DNA from: a virus
IMG/VR virus record: IMGVR_UViG_3300033571_008901
Location: 1-21,501 of that record
Direction: 5' to 3' (one strand)
Length of the DNA stretch: 21,501 bases
Shown here: positions 1 to 8,026 of the stretch, in pieces
How the letters are laid out: the number at the start of each line of letters is the position of its first letter
How positions within the stretch are numbered: the stretch's first letter is position 1
Program-made: the position numbers and the translations under genes
The notes under the pieces: generated by a model
What the model saw: the letters and a program-made list of their open reading frames with translations, nothing else
What the model was told of the DNA's origin: nothing
Database searches by the model: none

Positions 1-21
1 CCCAATCTTCTGTAAAAGAAG

Positions 22-49
22 TTGGCAAGAGGGGGGTGTTGCGTATAAA
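22..49 (+). promoter_or_regulatory. Candidate sigma70-type promoter upstream of the terminase genes
   Basis: A -35-like TTGGCA (22-27, 5/6 to TTGACA) and a -10-like TATAAA (44-49, 5/6 to TATAAT) are separated by 16 bases. Predicted initiation falls around 55-57, immediately before the ATG at 58, so a transcript from here would be almost leaderless. The spacer contains a run of six G (31-36), which is unusual. It could drive the packaging and head genes, or it could be chance similarity in A+T-rich DNA. No experimental support is visible. Confidence 0.4.
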
Positions 50-57
50 CTACAGTC

Positions 58-528
58 ATGAACAAACTTCCACCAGAACTACACCTTGTACATGGCACAA
101 AGCCTGAGCACCAAGCCATCACTTTGCCCGAATCGGTGAAAAAGAGAATCCCTGAAGCAGAGTGGATGACCAATCCCACCAGATGGGACAAAGCAACTTT
201 TGTGGCTGAAACTGCTGATTACTTATTTGATGTTTATGGAATTGGCTCAGACCAAGACAAGCACACCTTGGCTATGTTGGCAGATCAGATAGACTTGTAT
301 GTGGCTTGCAATATGCAACTATCTAATAGCGATCTGGTAATTTCCACAAATGATGGAAAAACACTTGCTCCTAACCCTATTATCTCCATCAGGAACAATG
401 CACTAAAATTGGTCATACAATTAATGAATGAATTAGGGCTAACCCCTAGAGGTAGGTTAAATAAGACAGAAGGCAATGTTAGTGATAACTCTGCTGTTTC
501 CAAGTTTTTAAGGGGAGTTAAAGGATAA
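58..528 (+). CDS. terS: Terminase small subunit, P27 family
   Basis: Small terminase subunit (156 aa), which recognises the phage packaging site and recruits the large subunit to begin DNA packaging. The protein shows the P27-type layout: an N-terminal HGTKP-like motif (residues 12-16), a W-containing stretch (36-43), a helical middle in which G63-D67 matches the family's 'G-x-x-x-x-D' turn, an NP pair (106-107) and the C-terminal GLTPRGR motif (127-133), close to the family's GLTPxxR. Length is typical. The start is fixed because an in-frame TAA lies at 46-48 and ATG 58 is the first start after it. No good Shine-Dalgarno precedes it, only a G-run more than 20 bases upstream. It lies 1 base before the large subunit gene, as expected. 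Assignment is by motif and context. Confidence 0.85.
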   Translation: MNKLPPELHLVHGTKPEHQAITLPESVKKRIPEAEWMTNPTRWDKATFVAETADYLFDVYGIGSDQDKHTLAMLADQIDLYVACNMQLSNSDLVISTNDGKTLAPNPIISIRNNALKLVIQLMNELGLTPRGRLNKTEGNVSDNSAVSKFLRGVKG

Positions 529-529
529 G

Positions 530-2197
530 ATGAACTATCAGGATGGCATCCAATATGCTAATCAGGTAGCCAAAGGGGAAATAGAAGTTTGTAGGAATGT
601 TAGGCTTGCTTGTCAGCGTTTCTTAAATTTTCTTGAAAACAAAGAATGGGAATGGGAGTTTGACCCAGATTACCCCAATCATGTTTTAGGTTTTGCATCC
701 CTACTAAAACACACCAAAGGACATCAGGCTGGGGAAAATGTAGTCCTAGAGCCTTTTCAGATTTTTTTTATTTGTGCCATCTATGGCTTTAGGTCAAAAA
801 AGGATCACAACAGAAGAATGGTAACTGATGTCATTTTGTACATCCCAAGGAAAGCTGGTAAATCTACCCTTACTGCCATCATTGCACTTTATGAATTAGC
901 TTGTGGGGAAGCTGGTGCAGAAGTCTTTACTTTGGCAACCAATAGGGAACAGGCTTCTATTGTTTTTGATGCGGCTAAAGGATTTATTGAAACCGGACCA
1001 AAAGACATTGCCAGCCTGTTTTCAGTCAGCAAATACCAGATTGGAAAGTTTGGAGATTCCCAAACAATGTTCAAGGCATTGTCTAGGGACACCAAAAAGA
1101 CAGGAGATGGTAAAGCACCATCTTGTGTAATTGTGGATGAAGCATCTGCCATTGTTGATAGGAACTCAATTGAGGTTTTGCACTCTGGTATGGTTGCCAG
1201 ACAAAACCCTTTAAGAATCTATATTACAACTGCCAGCTTTAGCAAAGACACCAAGTTTTATGAAGATATGTCCATGCTGGAATCAATGCTAAATGGAGAA
1301 GCCACAGATAACCCAAGGTGGTTTGGATTGCTTTATTCACTTGATCCCCAAGATGATTGGCGAGATCCTAAGACTTGGGCAAAAGCCAATCCCATGCATG
1401 GCATTAGCATTTTTGAAGAAGCCATCCAGCAAAGAGCAGAAGAAGCCAAAGCTAAACCAGCCGCCTTAAATGAATTCTTATGTAAAACCTTGAACATATT
1501 TGTTAGTGCCAATAGTGCATGGATAGATAGGGCAAATTGGGATAAACCAGAGTGTATTCAGCCAATTCCTGAACAAGAGCCAGATGCAGTTTTTATTGGT
1601 TTTGACTTAGCGGCAACTAGGGACTTAAATGCAGTATGCACACTAAAGCGATATGGAGAGTTAGATTACCATGCTCATTGGAAGTTCTTTTTGCCTGAAG
1701 CTGGATATGAGCTAATTCCAAAGCATTATCAGGACATCTTTAGGGTTGCAATTGATTCTGGCATCCTAAAGCTAACTGAAGGCAATGTTATGGATGACAG
1801 GGAAATATCAGATTACATAAAACAGCAATGCGAGAAATACAATGTCAAAGAAGTTGGCTATGATGCCTATAATGCCGCATCCCTTGTGGCTCGATTATAT
1901 GATGCTGGAATACCAGTTAAAAAAGTGGGACAGGGCATGGCAGTATTATCTAATCCTTCTAAATATGTGGAAAAGTTAATACTTAATCAGCAAATCAAGC
2001 ATGATGGAAACCCATTTATAGGTTGGCAATTAGGTAACTGTGAAGTCTATGAAGATGTAAATGGAAACATCAAAGTTCGCAAAAATGAAGCTGATAAATC
2101 TGCAAAAGTTGATGGAATCATTGCATTAATCATTGCTTCCCATTGCAGTTTAGATAATCCTTTTGTGTCCAGTAGCTTTGGATTTAGAAGTTTCTGA
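530..2197 (+). CDS. terL: Terminase large subunit (ATPase and nuclease)
   Basis: Large terminase subunit (555 aa), the packaging motor that hydrolyses ATP to drive DNA through the portal and cuts the concatemer. The N-terminal ATPase has a Walker A-like PRKAGKST (residues 106-113), Walker B IVDEAS (201-206, D203 and catalytic E204) and a coupling motif TTAS (233-236). The C-terminal RNase H-like nuclease shows three candidate metal-binding acidic residues: D359 in GFDLA, D445 in GYDAYNA and D528 in KVDGIIAL. Length and order fit the HK97-type Terminase_1 family. All key residues are present, so it is probably active. Arginine codons are mostly AGG/AGA, unlike the capsid genes downstream. It follows the small subunit with a one-base gap. 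The portal gene follows after 39 bases. Confidence 0.95.
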   Translation: MNYQDGIQYANQVAKGEIEVCRNVRLACQRFLNFLENKEWEWEFDPDYPNHVLGFASLLKHTKGHQAGENVVLEPFQIFFICAIYGFRSKKDHNRRMVTDVILYIPRKAGKSTLTAIIALYELACGEAGAEVFTLATNREQASIVFDAAKGFIETGPKDIASLFSVSKYQIGKFGDSQTMFKALSRDTKKTGDGKAPSCVIVDEASAIVDRNSIEVLHSGMVARQNPLRIYITTASFSKDTKFYEDMSMLESMLNGEATDNPRWFGLLYSLDPQDDWRDPKTWAKANPMHGISIFEEAIQQRAEEAKAKPAALNEFLCKTLNIFVSANSAWIDRANWDKPECIQPIPEQEPDAVFIGFDLAATRDLNAVCTLKRYGELDYHAHWKFFLPEAGYELIPKHYQDIFRVAIDSGILKLTEGNVMDDREISDYIKQQCEKYNVKEVGYDAYNAASLVARLYDAGIPVKKVGQGMAVLSNPSKYVEKLILNQQIKHDGNPFIGWQLGNCEVYEDVNGNIKVRKNEADKSAKVDGIIALIIASHCSLDNPFVSSSFGFRSF

Positions 2198-2225
2198 TAT
2201 AAAATATAGAAAAACCGAAAGAAAC

Positions 2226-2239
2226 AAAGGATTATCATG
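2226..2239 (+). promoter_or_regulatory. Strong ribosome binding site of the portal gene
   Basis: AAAGGA (2226-2231) is followed by TTATC and ATG. Nearly the same string, with one extra A, precedes the major capsid gene at 4566-4580. It supports ATG 2237 as the portal start and suggests shared high translation of two head genes. Confidence 0.6.
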
Positions 2240-3637
2240 GGTATTTTAGATATTTTCAGTAGAAAAAAACCACTAGAAAAAGAATCAAATACCCTGTTTG
2301 GGCAGACCCAGCTTGGTAATAATGTTATTTATCAAGGTGCATCTGGCAGACAGACAGTTTCCCAGCAACTATTATATGTAACTACAGCAAGCACTACTGC
2401 GGCTGGCAGACCATTGGATATGTCTGTTCTTAGCCGAAACAGCACAGTCATGTCCTGTGTAGGTGTAAAAGCTAGAGCATTATCCCAGTTGCCAATTGAA
2501 ATTATGTCTAAAGATGAGAATGGTGTATTTGTTAATGCCATTAAATCAAGCAAAGTAGGCACTAGAGATAAGACTAAAGCCAAGCAAGTATTGTCTTTAT
2601 TGCAATCCCCAAATAATTTCCAAAGCCAATATGAGTTTTGGTATCAATGGTCAATGTGGCAAGATTTGGCTGGTGAATGCTTTACCCTTTGGTGGAGAAA
2701 AGACCAACAAGATGCTGTAGCTACCCCGCTAGAAATGTATAACCTAGATGCTACTTTAATCACCACTCAATTAACCCCAGCTAGGTATCCTAGCTATAGA
2801 TTATCAACCCCTAGCTATGGATTTAACAAAGATGAGCCATTATCAGCCCATCAAGTTATGCATATTAGCGAAGCGGCTTGGCAAGGTGTAGCTGGCTTTA
2901 ACAAAGGCATTTTGGCAACCGAATTAGTGGCTTTAGACCAAGATATTGATATTTATGCCAATTATGTCATGTTAAATGGTGCAAAACCATCTGGCTTGTT
3001 TAGAACAGAGCAAGTGATTCCTGATGCTAAATATAAGGAAATTGCTGGCAGACTTAAAGAAGCATGGGCAAGCATGGTTGGTTCTAGAGATACCGATTTA
3101 TCTAAGCCGGGTCAAGGAATGCTGTTAGATCAGGGCATGACATTTGAAACAGTCAAAATGCTAACCCTACAAGATGCTGATGCGGCTAATCTAAAGATAC
3201 AAACCATGAAGCGAATTTGTGCTTTGTTTGGTGTACCCCCACAAATGCTAGGAATTGCAGAAGGTAAGTTTAATAACACTCAGACATTACTTGATGAGTT
3301 TTATAAAACTACTATGTACCCAATGATTATTAATATTGAGCAAAAGCTAAATCAGCATTTGTTAAAAGGGTATCCAAATTTATGTATTCGTTTTGATACT
3401 AAAGATTTCTTAAAGGGTGCTCCATTAGATCAAATGAATTTTGTTAATGCTGGTGTATCTGGTGGCATAATGACCCCCAATGAAGCAAGAGAATATCTAA
3501 ATATGCCTAAAGTTGATGGGGCAGATGAATTAAGTGGTAAATCAACTCCACAAGATAATATTGCTGGTTCTTCTCCACAGGATACTGGTGGGGGTGGTGG
3601 AAATCAAACCAGAAAAATGAATATAGGGAAACAATGA
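2237..3637 (+). CDS. Portal protein, HK97 family
   Basis: Portal protein (466 aa): the dodecameric ring at one capsid vertex through which DNA enters and leaves and to which the connector binds. The sequence follows the HK97-type portal pattern: an N-terminal region, the aromatic FWYQWSMW helix (about residues 134-142) followed by DLAGECF, the segment with HQVMHI and an A-W-x-G-V-x-G loop, and near the C-terminus ICALFGVPPQMLG (about 327-339) followed by an N-rich helix ending in YPMIINIEQKLN. The tail is low-complexity and Gly-rich. Length is normal for the family. The start is supported by AAAGGA eight bases upstream of ATG, and the TGA overlaps the next ATG (ATGA). Gene order, terminase then portal then protease, also supports the call. 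Confidence 0.93.
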   Translation: MGILDIFSRKKPLEKESNTLFGQTQLGNNVIYQGASGRQTVSQQLLYVTTASTTAAGRPLDMSVLSRNSTVMSCVGVKARALSQLPIEIMSKDENGVFVNAIKSSKVGTRDKTKAKQVLSLLQSPNNFQSQYEFWYQWSMWQDLAGECFTLWWRKDQQDAVATPLEMYNLDATLITTQLTPARYPSYRLSTPSYGFNKDEPLSAHQVMHISEAAWQGVAGFNKGILATELVALDQDIDIYANYVMLNGAKPSGLFRTEQVIPDAKYKEIAGRLKEAWASMVGSRDTDLSKPGQGMLLDQGMTFETVKMLTLQDADAANLKIQTMKRICALFGVPPQMLGIAEGKFNNTQTLLDEFYKTTMYPMIINIEQKLNQHLLKGYPNLCIRFDTKDFLKGAPLDQMNFVNAGVSGGIMTPNEAREYLNMPKVDGADELSGKSTPQDNIAGSSPQDTGGGGGNQTRKMNIGKQ

Positions 3638-3840
3638 AATTACTAGATAAAGTTTATTCCTTACTATCTTTGCAAATAAAAACAAGTAATGTTAAACTTC
3701 CCATAATAGATGCAAAATCCCCTAAAATACAAGATAATAACCAAGCTATTTCTAATGGGGCTATAAATGAAAAATCTAATTCTAGTTTGCGAAGCAAAAG
3801 TCCAACTGGGACAATCCGCAGACGAAGCACAAAATCCTAG
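3634..3840 (+). CDS. Small unknown protein between portal and prohead protease
   Basis: A possible 68-residue protein, not recognised. Its ATG overlaps the portal stop (ATGA), and AGGGA lies a few bases upstream inside the portal gene, so translation initiation here is credible. The predicted product is basic and Ser/Asn/Lys-rich, with a short hydrophobic start and no clear domain. Its last 74 bases overlap the protease gene in another frame, and the C-terminal residues (many R, S, K) look like a shadow of that gene. In its favour, positions 3638-3766 would otherwise be an unusually long gap in this very compact cluster. It may be a real small gene, or a translated leader that carries ribosomes to the poorly initiated protease start. 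No role is claimed. Confidence 0.4.
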   Translation: MKLLDKVYSLLSLQIKTSNVKLPIIDAKSPKIQDNNQAISNGAINEKSNSSLRSKSPTGTIRRRSTKS

Positions 3841-4567
3841 TGGCAAGATAGAAGCAAGAGCTACTACTTGGGGTGCTAGAGAAGGTGCTGATGGTAGAAA
3901 GTTTAATTACCAGCCTGAAGGTTTTGCACAATGGGCTGATGAATTCAATAAAGCTGGCAAACCTATGCCAATGTTCCTAAATCACAATGATATGGGAATG
4001 CCTGTTGGTCAATGGGATGAAGTAATGTTTGATGAAGGTGGAATGACTGCAAAAGGTCGTTTATTCATGAACACAGTAGGTGGATCAGACATTTATTCAG
4101 TATTAAAAGAATCTCCTAACCTATTTGGTGGTGTTTCTGTTGGTGCTTATGCAGATGAAGCGTGTATGGTTGATGAAGCTGGCAACCCATTGCAATTAGG
4201 CATTGATTCAGATGAAGGCTATTTCCAAATCACTAAAGGTGGTTTGCGTGAAATTTCTGTAGTTATGTATCCTAATAATCCAGCCGCAGAAGTTATGAAG
4301 CTAGAATATTTTGATGCAGATGGTCATGCTAACCCAAGAATAATCGAAAAAGCCTTGCGTGATGCTGGGCTTTCCAGAAAAGATGCGACCACCGCATCTT
4401 CAATCCTCAAGAAAGTTTTGGAACAGCGTGATGTTGAGCCAGAAGTAATTACTGAGGTAGCCCCACAACAAGGTGAGCTTGAAGCGGTGGTAAATGAAGC
4501 TGATGCAATTCTAAAAGCCTTACAGGAAAGAGAATTGTTGAAAGCATTATCTAATCGCATTAAATAA
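3767..4567 (+). CDS. Prohead protease, peptidase family S78 (HK97 gp4-like)
   Basis: Capsid maturation protease (266 aa), which cleaves the delta domain from capsid subunits in the procapsid and then itself. The S78 domain begins near residue 27 (KIEARATTWG). Candidate catalytic residues are H73 in MFLNHND and S124 in GGVSVGAYA; the family signature LREISVVMYPNNPAAEV follows at 160-176. The C-terminal part (190-266), with LRDAGLSRKDA and charged helices, is the usual self-removed scaffolding-like tail. The start is forced: TAA at 3764-3766 directly precedes ATG 3767 in frame. The only Shine-Dalgarno-like element is GGGG at 3757-3760, so initiation may depend on coupling to the upstream ORF. 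It ends 10 bases before the capsid gene on which it acts. Confidence 0.9.
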   Translation: MKNLILVCEAKVQLGQSADEAQNPSGKIEARATTWGAREGADGRKFNYQPEGFAQWADEFNKAGKPMPMFLNHNDMGMPVGQWDEVMFDEGGMTAKGRLFMNTVGGSDIYSVLKESPNLFGGVSVGAYADEACMVDEAGNPLQLGIDSDEGYFQITKGGLREISVVMYPNNPAAEVMKLEYFDADGHANPRIIEKALRDAGLSRKDATTASSILKKVLEQRDVEPEVITEVAPQQGELEAVVNEADAILKALQERELLKALSNRIK

Positions 4568-4580
4568 AGGAATTATCATG
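4566..4580 (+). promoter_or_regulatory. Strong ribosome binding site of the major capsid gene
   Basis: AAAGGAA, then TTATC and ATG, almost identical to the portal site at 2226-2239. It fixes ATG 4578 as the start and fits the high expression expected for a capsid protein. Confidence 0.6.
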
Positions 4581-5921
4581 AAAGAAGTTATTGAGAAATT
4601 AGACACAATCGAAGCCGCTTCTGTAGCTAAGATTGAAGAAGTAAAAGCTGAAGTTGCTACTACTGTTGAAGCCGCTAAAGCCGAATTTGCTGAGAAAGTT
4701 GCAAATTTAGAAGCTCGCATTTCTGAAGTACAAGCTCCAGCAATCGTTAAAACTTACACATCTTTGACACAAGAACTTAATCGTTCTGTTCGTGAGCAAA
4801 TTCGTGATTTCTACAAAGCTGGTAACAAAGTAGAAAAAGAAATCAAACTGTTTGAATCAGTAGATCAGTATGATGCATACATGAAGGAAGATGGCTCACA
4901 GTTGGGTAATCCAGCCGGTTATGGTTCTGGTTACAATGTGGGTGGTCGTACTGGTTACGATCCTGTATTCGTTTCTTTGCGTCAAACTAACCCATTGCGT
5001 GGTGTTTCTCGTTCTGTTGCTACTGATGGTTCTGCTTATCAGTTCCGCGCAAAAACTGGAAATGCTGGTGCTCAATGGGGCTATGCAATTCAGAACAATG
5101 GTGCTCCAACAACTCAAAACACAAACATCTGGCAATTGGTGTTGAAAGATTTGAACTGTGAATTCCCTGTTCGTACAGCTACCCTTGATGATATTGATGG
5201 TTTAGAAGGCAACATCATTTCAGACATGATGGCTGAATTTGGACAAGTTGAAGCTCAGTCTATGATCCTCAACAATGACCAAACAGATTCACCAAATACT
5301 TATGGTGGTACAAATGGTTTGCGTGGTTTAAATCAGTATGCTTATTCAAGCACTTATGCTGGTGGTACAACTCATGCTGCGGCTTATGGTACAAGTGGTG
5401 TTTCAACCAGCAATGGTCTGTCCACTATTACTACTTATGACCAGATCACAACCAATGGTACAAGCACAACAACCAACAACATCACTTACAAAGATGTAAT
5501 CAACTTTATCTACAGCTTGCCTAACCAATACTGGACTGAGAATGCTAAGTTCATGATTAATCCAATTCAATTGCAAGCAATTCGTGGATTAACTGATGAC
5601 CAGAAGCGACCAATCTATGTTGATGGCTTGGCTCGTACAGATGGCATCGTAGGTCAGTTGCTTGGCTTTGATGTTGTTGTTAATAAGTATTGCGATACTC
5701 CAAATGATCCGGGCACTTCTCCAAAAGCAGATTTGTTCCCAATGTTCTTTGGTGATTGGACAAAAGGTCATGCAATTGTTGATCGTTTAAACATGGTATT
5801 GCGTAGATACGACCAAACTCAACCGGGTTTCATCACATTCTATGGCGAAAAGCGCCTAGCAAGCTCTGTGGTAGATCCATTTGCGTTGGTAGCTTATCGT
5901 TCTACTCATACAGCAGACTAA
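4578..5921 (+). CDS. Major capsid protein 1, HK97 fold with N-terminal delta domain
   Basis: Main shell protein (447 aa). Residues 1-55 form an Ala/Glu/Lys-rich coiled coil, and helical sequence continues to about 105; this is the delta (scaffolding) domain that the S78 protease would remove. The HK97-fold body starts near GGRTGYDPVF (122-131) and carries NPLR, AKTGNA, WGY, LNNDQ and GLRGLN motifs and, near the end, QTQPGF and GEKR. Arginine is coded almost only by CGT/CGC (one AGA, one CGA among about 19), in contrast to AGG/AGA in the terminase, which suggests selection for high expression. The start has a strong AAAGGAA site. The stop lies at the base of an intrinsic terminator. A paralogous second capsid gene follows, so this one is taken as the main subunit because of its delta domain, strong initiation site and codon bias. 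Confidence 0.93.
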   Translation: MKEVIEKLDTIEAASVAKIEEVKAEVATTVEAAKAEFAEKVANLEARISEVQAPAIVKTYTSLTQELNRSVREQIRDFYKAGNKVEKEIKLFESVDQYDAYMKEDGSQLGNPAGYGSGYNVGGRTGYDPVFVSLRQTNPLRGVSRSVATDGSAYQFRAKTGNAGAQWGYAIQNNGAPTTQNTNIWQLVLKDLNCEFPVRTATLDDIDGLEGNIISDMMAEFGQVEAQSMILNNDQTDSPNTYGGTNGLRGLNQYAYSSTYAGGTTHAAAYGTSGVSTSNGLSTITTYDQITTNGTSTTTNNITYKDVINFIYSLPNQYWTENAKFMINPIQLQAIRGLTDDQKRPIYVDGLARTDGIVGQLLGFDVVVNKYCDTPNDPGTSPKADLFPMFFGDWTKGHAIVDRLNMVLRRYDQTQPGFITFYGEKRLASSVVDPFALVAYRSTHTAD

Positions 5922-5953
5922 AGGCTGGGGGAGAAATCCCCCACCTTTTTTTT
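5920..5953 (+). terminator. Intrinsic terminator after major capsid gene 1
   Basis: The 5' arm AAAGG-C-TGGGGGA (5920-5932) pairs with TCCCCCACCTTT (5937-5948), with one bulged C and a GAAA tetraloop of the GNRA type (5933-5936). It is followed by an uninterrupted T tract (5946-5953). The stem begins within the TAA stop of the capsid gene. This is a classical rho-independent terminator. It should reduce transcription into the second capsid gene and everything downstream, so later genes presumably rely on read-through or an unseen promoter. Confidence 0.9.
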
Positions 5954-5972
5954 AACTTATTTGGATTGAAAT

Positions 5973-7007
5973 ATGAACACCACTCTGATTTATGAAGCTA
6001 TTAAAAAAGCCTTAATTGAAGGCGAAGCCAAAGTAACATTTAATGAAGCATCCAATCTTACTGGCTCTGGATCAGGGATTGGTGGTCGTACAATTTATGA
6101 TGATTCTTTTGCATCATTGCGTATGGCTAACCCATTGCGTACTTATGCAAGAAAAATTACAACCATTGGCTCAGATGAAGCCTTTGTAGCAAAAACTGGT
6201 AATGCAACAAACCCAACAAATCCTTGGGGCTATGAATTTACACCCAATGTGGGAACACCCGGCGAAGATACTGCTTACTGGCAAATTCCAGTAAAAGTTA
6301 TTTCAGCACAGATTCCAATTCGTACTGCTGTTTTATCTGATATTAATGCATTAGAAGAATCAGTAGTAATGGATTTAGCTTTAGAATTTTTACAACAAGA
6401 AGCATTGTCCATGATGCTCAATAATGATCAATCAGGCTCTACCACCACTACAACTGGTGCTGAATATGGCTTGCGTGGTCTGAACTCTTATCCGAGTTCA
6501 ACAACTGAGGCATCTTTTGGCACAAATGGTTCTGCTTTAGATGATGGTATTCATACTGTATTAACAGTTCCACAAGCTAATGAATATTTAGTTTATAACG
6601 ATATTGCTAACCTAGCTTCTGCATTGCCAGCACAATATTGGAACTTTGATACAACTTGCTGGATGATGCATCCTACAACCATCAAGAATTTGCGTGAATT
6701 AACTGGTGGCACAAGTGGTTTGCCAGTATTTTTAGAGGTTGGCGATAAAGATGGTAGTGCTGTAGGCAATATTTTTGGTCATGAAGTGTTGCCTAACCCT
6801 TATATGGATGTAGAAGGTGGAGTAGGCAAGTTCCCTGTTTATTTAGCTGATTGGTCTAGATTTTTGACCATTGCTGATAATGAAGAATTTGTGCTCAAGC
6901 GTTTTGAACAGACCCAACCCGGCTTTGTAACTCTGTATGCTGAAAAGCGTGTAGTTTCTACAATTCGTGATGTGTTTGCTGGAGTTCGTTTAAGCTGGTT
7001 TGATTAA
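5973..7007 (+). CDS. Second HK97-fold capsid protein, paralog lacking the delta domain
   Basis: A 344-residue protein clearly homologous to the preceding major capsid protein over its whole body. Shared landmarks in the same order are GGRT, a SLR-x-x-NPLR segment, AKTGNA, WGY, a P-[VI]-RTA-x-L-x-DI segment, LNNDQ, GLRGLN, LP-x-QYW, QTQPGF and EKR. Only about 37 residues precede GGRT, against about 121 in protein 1, so the coiled-coil delta domain is absent. The two proteins have diverged strongly, so this is an old duplication or an acquired homolog. It lies just after an intrinsic terminator and has only a weak GGA-type initiation site, which suggests lower abundance. It may be a vertex (penton) or minor shell protein, by analogy with T4 gp24 beside gp23, or an alternative subunit. 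The fold is certain from similarity; the role is inference. Confidence 0.85.
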   Translation: MNTTLIYEAIKKALIEGEAKVTFNEASNLTGSGSGIGGRTIYDDSFASLRMANPLRTYARKITTIGSDEAFVAKTGNATNPTNPWGYEFTPNVGTPGEDTAYWQIPVKVISAQIPIRTAVLSDINALEESVVMDLALEFLQQEALSMMLNNDQSGSTTTTTGAEYGLRGLNSYPSSTTEASFGTNGSALDDGIHTVLTVPQANEYLVYNDIANLASALPAQYWNFDTTCWMMHPTTIKNLRELTGGTSGLPVFLEVGDKDGSAVGNIFGHEVLPNPYMDVEGGVGKFPVYLADWSRFLTIADNEEFVLKRFEQTQPGFVTLYAEKRVVSTIRDVFAGVRLSWFD

Positions 7008-7015
7008 GGTTAAAA

Positions 7016-7681
7016 ATGTCTAGCACTCTTACAAGTGGCTCATATTATGGATTGCCAAGGAATCCTTATAGCTATGAAAAAGTAGAGCAAATTAGTCGTG
7101 ATACAGTCACATCATGGCTAACTTTGGAAGAAATTACCCAACAGCTAAACCTTTTTCAGGATGAAAGCCAAGATTCATACTTATCTGGGCTTGAATTGGC
7201 TGTGCGTATGGCGATTGAGGACTATCTTGGTATGTCCATATTCCCAATCACTTATAAAGCCTACTATGGGGCTACAAACAATTCTATGGGGATGCAGACA
7301 TCGTTTGATCTGCCAGAAGTATCCCAGAACTTTAATAATCAGGCTGGAACAGTCATTAATTCAGTTGCTTACTACAATGGGGATAACCCACCAGTATTAA
7401 CAACAATAGCATCTACAGAATACTTTTATGATCCAACAGGAAATAAAGTTGTTGTAAATGCTTTGCCAAATGACATTAGCACAGTAATGACCAGCCCTGT
7501 TGTTATTACTTGGCAGACTAAAGCTAACCCAATAGCCCAGTATCCTGTTATCAAACAAGCTGGATTATTGCTTTTGACCCATTTATATAATAATCGTAGC
7601 AATTCTAATGCGGCTGTAATGCATGATATTCCATTTGGAGTTACTTCCCTTTTAAGACTTTATAAACCTTTGGTGCTATAA
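7016..7681 (+). CDS. Head-tail connector (phiE125 gp8 / HK97 gp6-like adaptor)
   Basis: Probable adaptor ring protein (221 aa) that binds under the portal. After a Tyr-rich leader the protein has the family pattern WLTLEEITQQLNL (about 35-47), followed by D-x-x-L-x-x-L-x-x-A and IEDYLG (about 67-72), which matches HK97 gp6-like connectors and the phiE125 gp8 family; the remainder is beta-rich. AAGG overlapping the upstream stop gives a plausible ribosome site seven bases before ATG. Its position directly after capsid genes and before the head-closure protein is the standard one. It abuts the next gene, with TAA followed at once by ATG. Confidence 0.75.
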   Translation: MSSTLTSGSYYGLPRNPYSYEKVEQISRDTVTSWLTLEEITQQLNLFQDESQDSYLSGLELAVRMAIEDYLGMSIFPITYKAYYGATNNSMGMQTSFDLPEVSQNFNNQAGTVINSVAYYNGDNPPVLTTIASTEYFYDPTGNKVVVNALPNDISTVMTSPVVITWQTKANPIAQYPVIKQAGLLLLTHLYNNRSNSNAAVMHDIPFGVTSLLRLYKPLVL

Positions 7682-8026
7682 ATGTCTATTGCTCGTTATG
7701 AAAATGTAGTTATTAATAATGTTACCAATAGTGTTAATGCCTATGGTGAGCAAACTACAACCATTACTGAGTGGTTTGAAACAAGAGCTAGAGTAGCTGA
7801 TGTGGCAAATAGTGTAAGAATTGCTGATAAATACCGAGTTTATAGCGATTTAGTTAATTTTACTTTTAACTATACCCCTAATCAAAAGCAAATTGTAGAT
7901 AATCAGAATCTATTTAGTATTACTTGGCGAGGGTTTGATTGGCGAATTACTGATGTGCGTGAATCCAATGATAGGATGAATGTTACCCTTTTGTGCTACA
8001 GAAATGACCCAAATACCCCAGTATGA
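7682..8026 (+). CDS. Head closure protein (SPP1 gp16 / head-tail joining family)
   Basis: A small beta-rich protein (114 aa) resembling the phage head-tail joining family, whose SPP1 member gp16 is the stopper that closes the filled head. Visible features are the YGEQTTTITEWFE segment (about 21-33), typical of 'G-x-x-T-x-x-W' in the family, a central 'F-x-x-x-Y-x-x-N' region and the final W-x-G-x-x-W-R-I-x-D-V segment (about 82-92). Length and position between connector and tail terminator fit. Its stop overlaps the next start (ATGA), which suggests coupled translation. The family call rests on pattern and gene order. Confidence 0.7.
   Translation: MSIARYENVVINNVTNSVNAYGEQTTTITEWFETRARVADVANSVRIADKYRVYSDLVNFTFNYTPNQKQIVDNQNLFSITWRGFDWRITDVRESNDRMNVTLLCYRNDPNTPV

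Noticed and set aside
2195-2203. Extended -10-like TGATATAAA upstream of the portal gene
   Set aside because: No -35 at a usable distance and the DNA is A+T-rich, so chance occurrence is likely.
3764-3776. Frameshift joining the 3634 ORF to the protease frame
   Set aside because: It would need a +1 shift, and no recognised +1 site is present; the protease has its own ATG.
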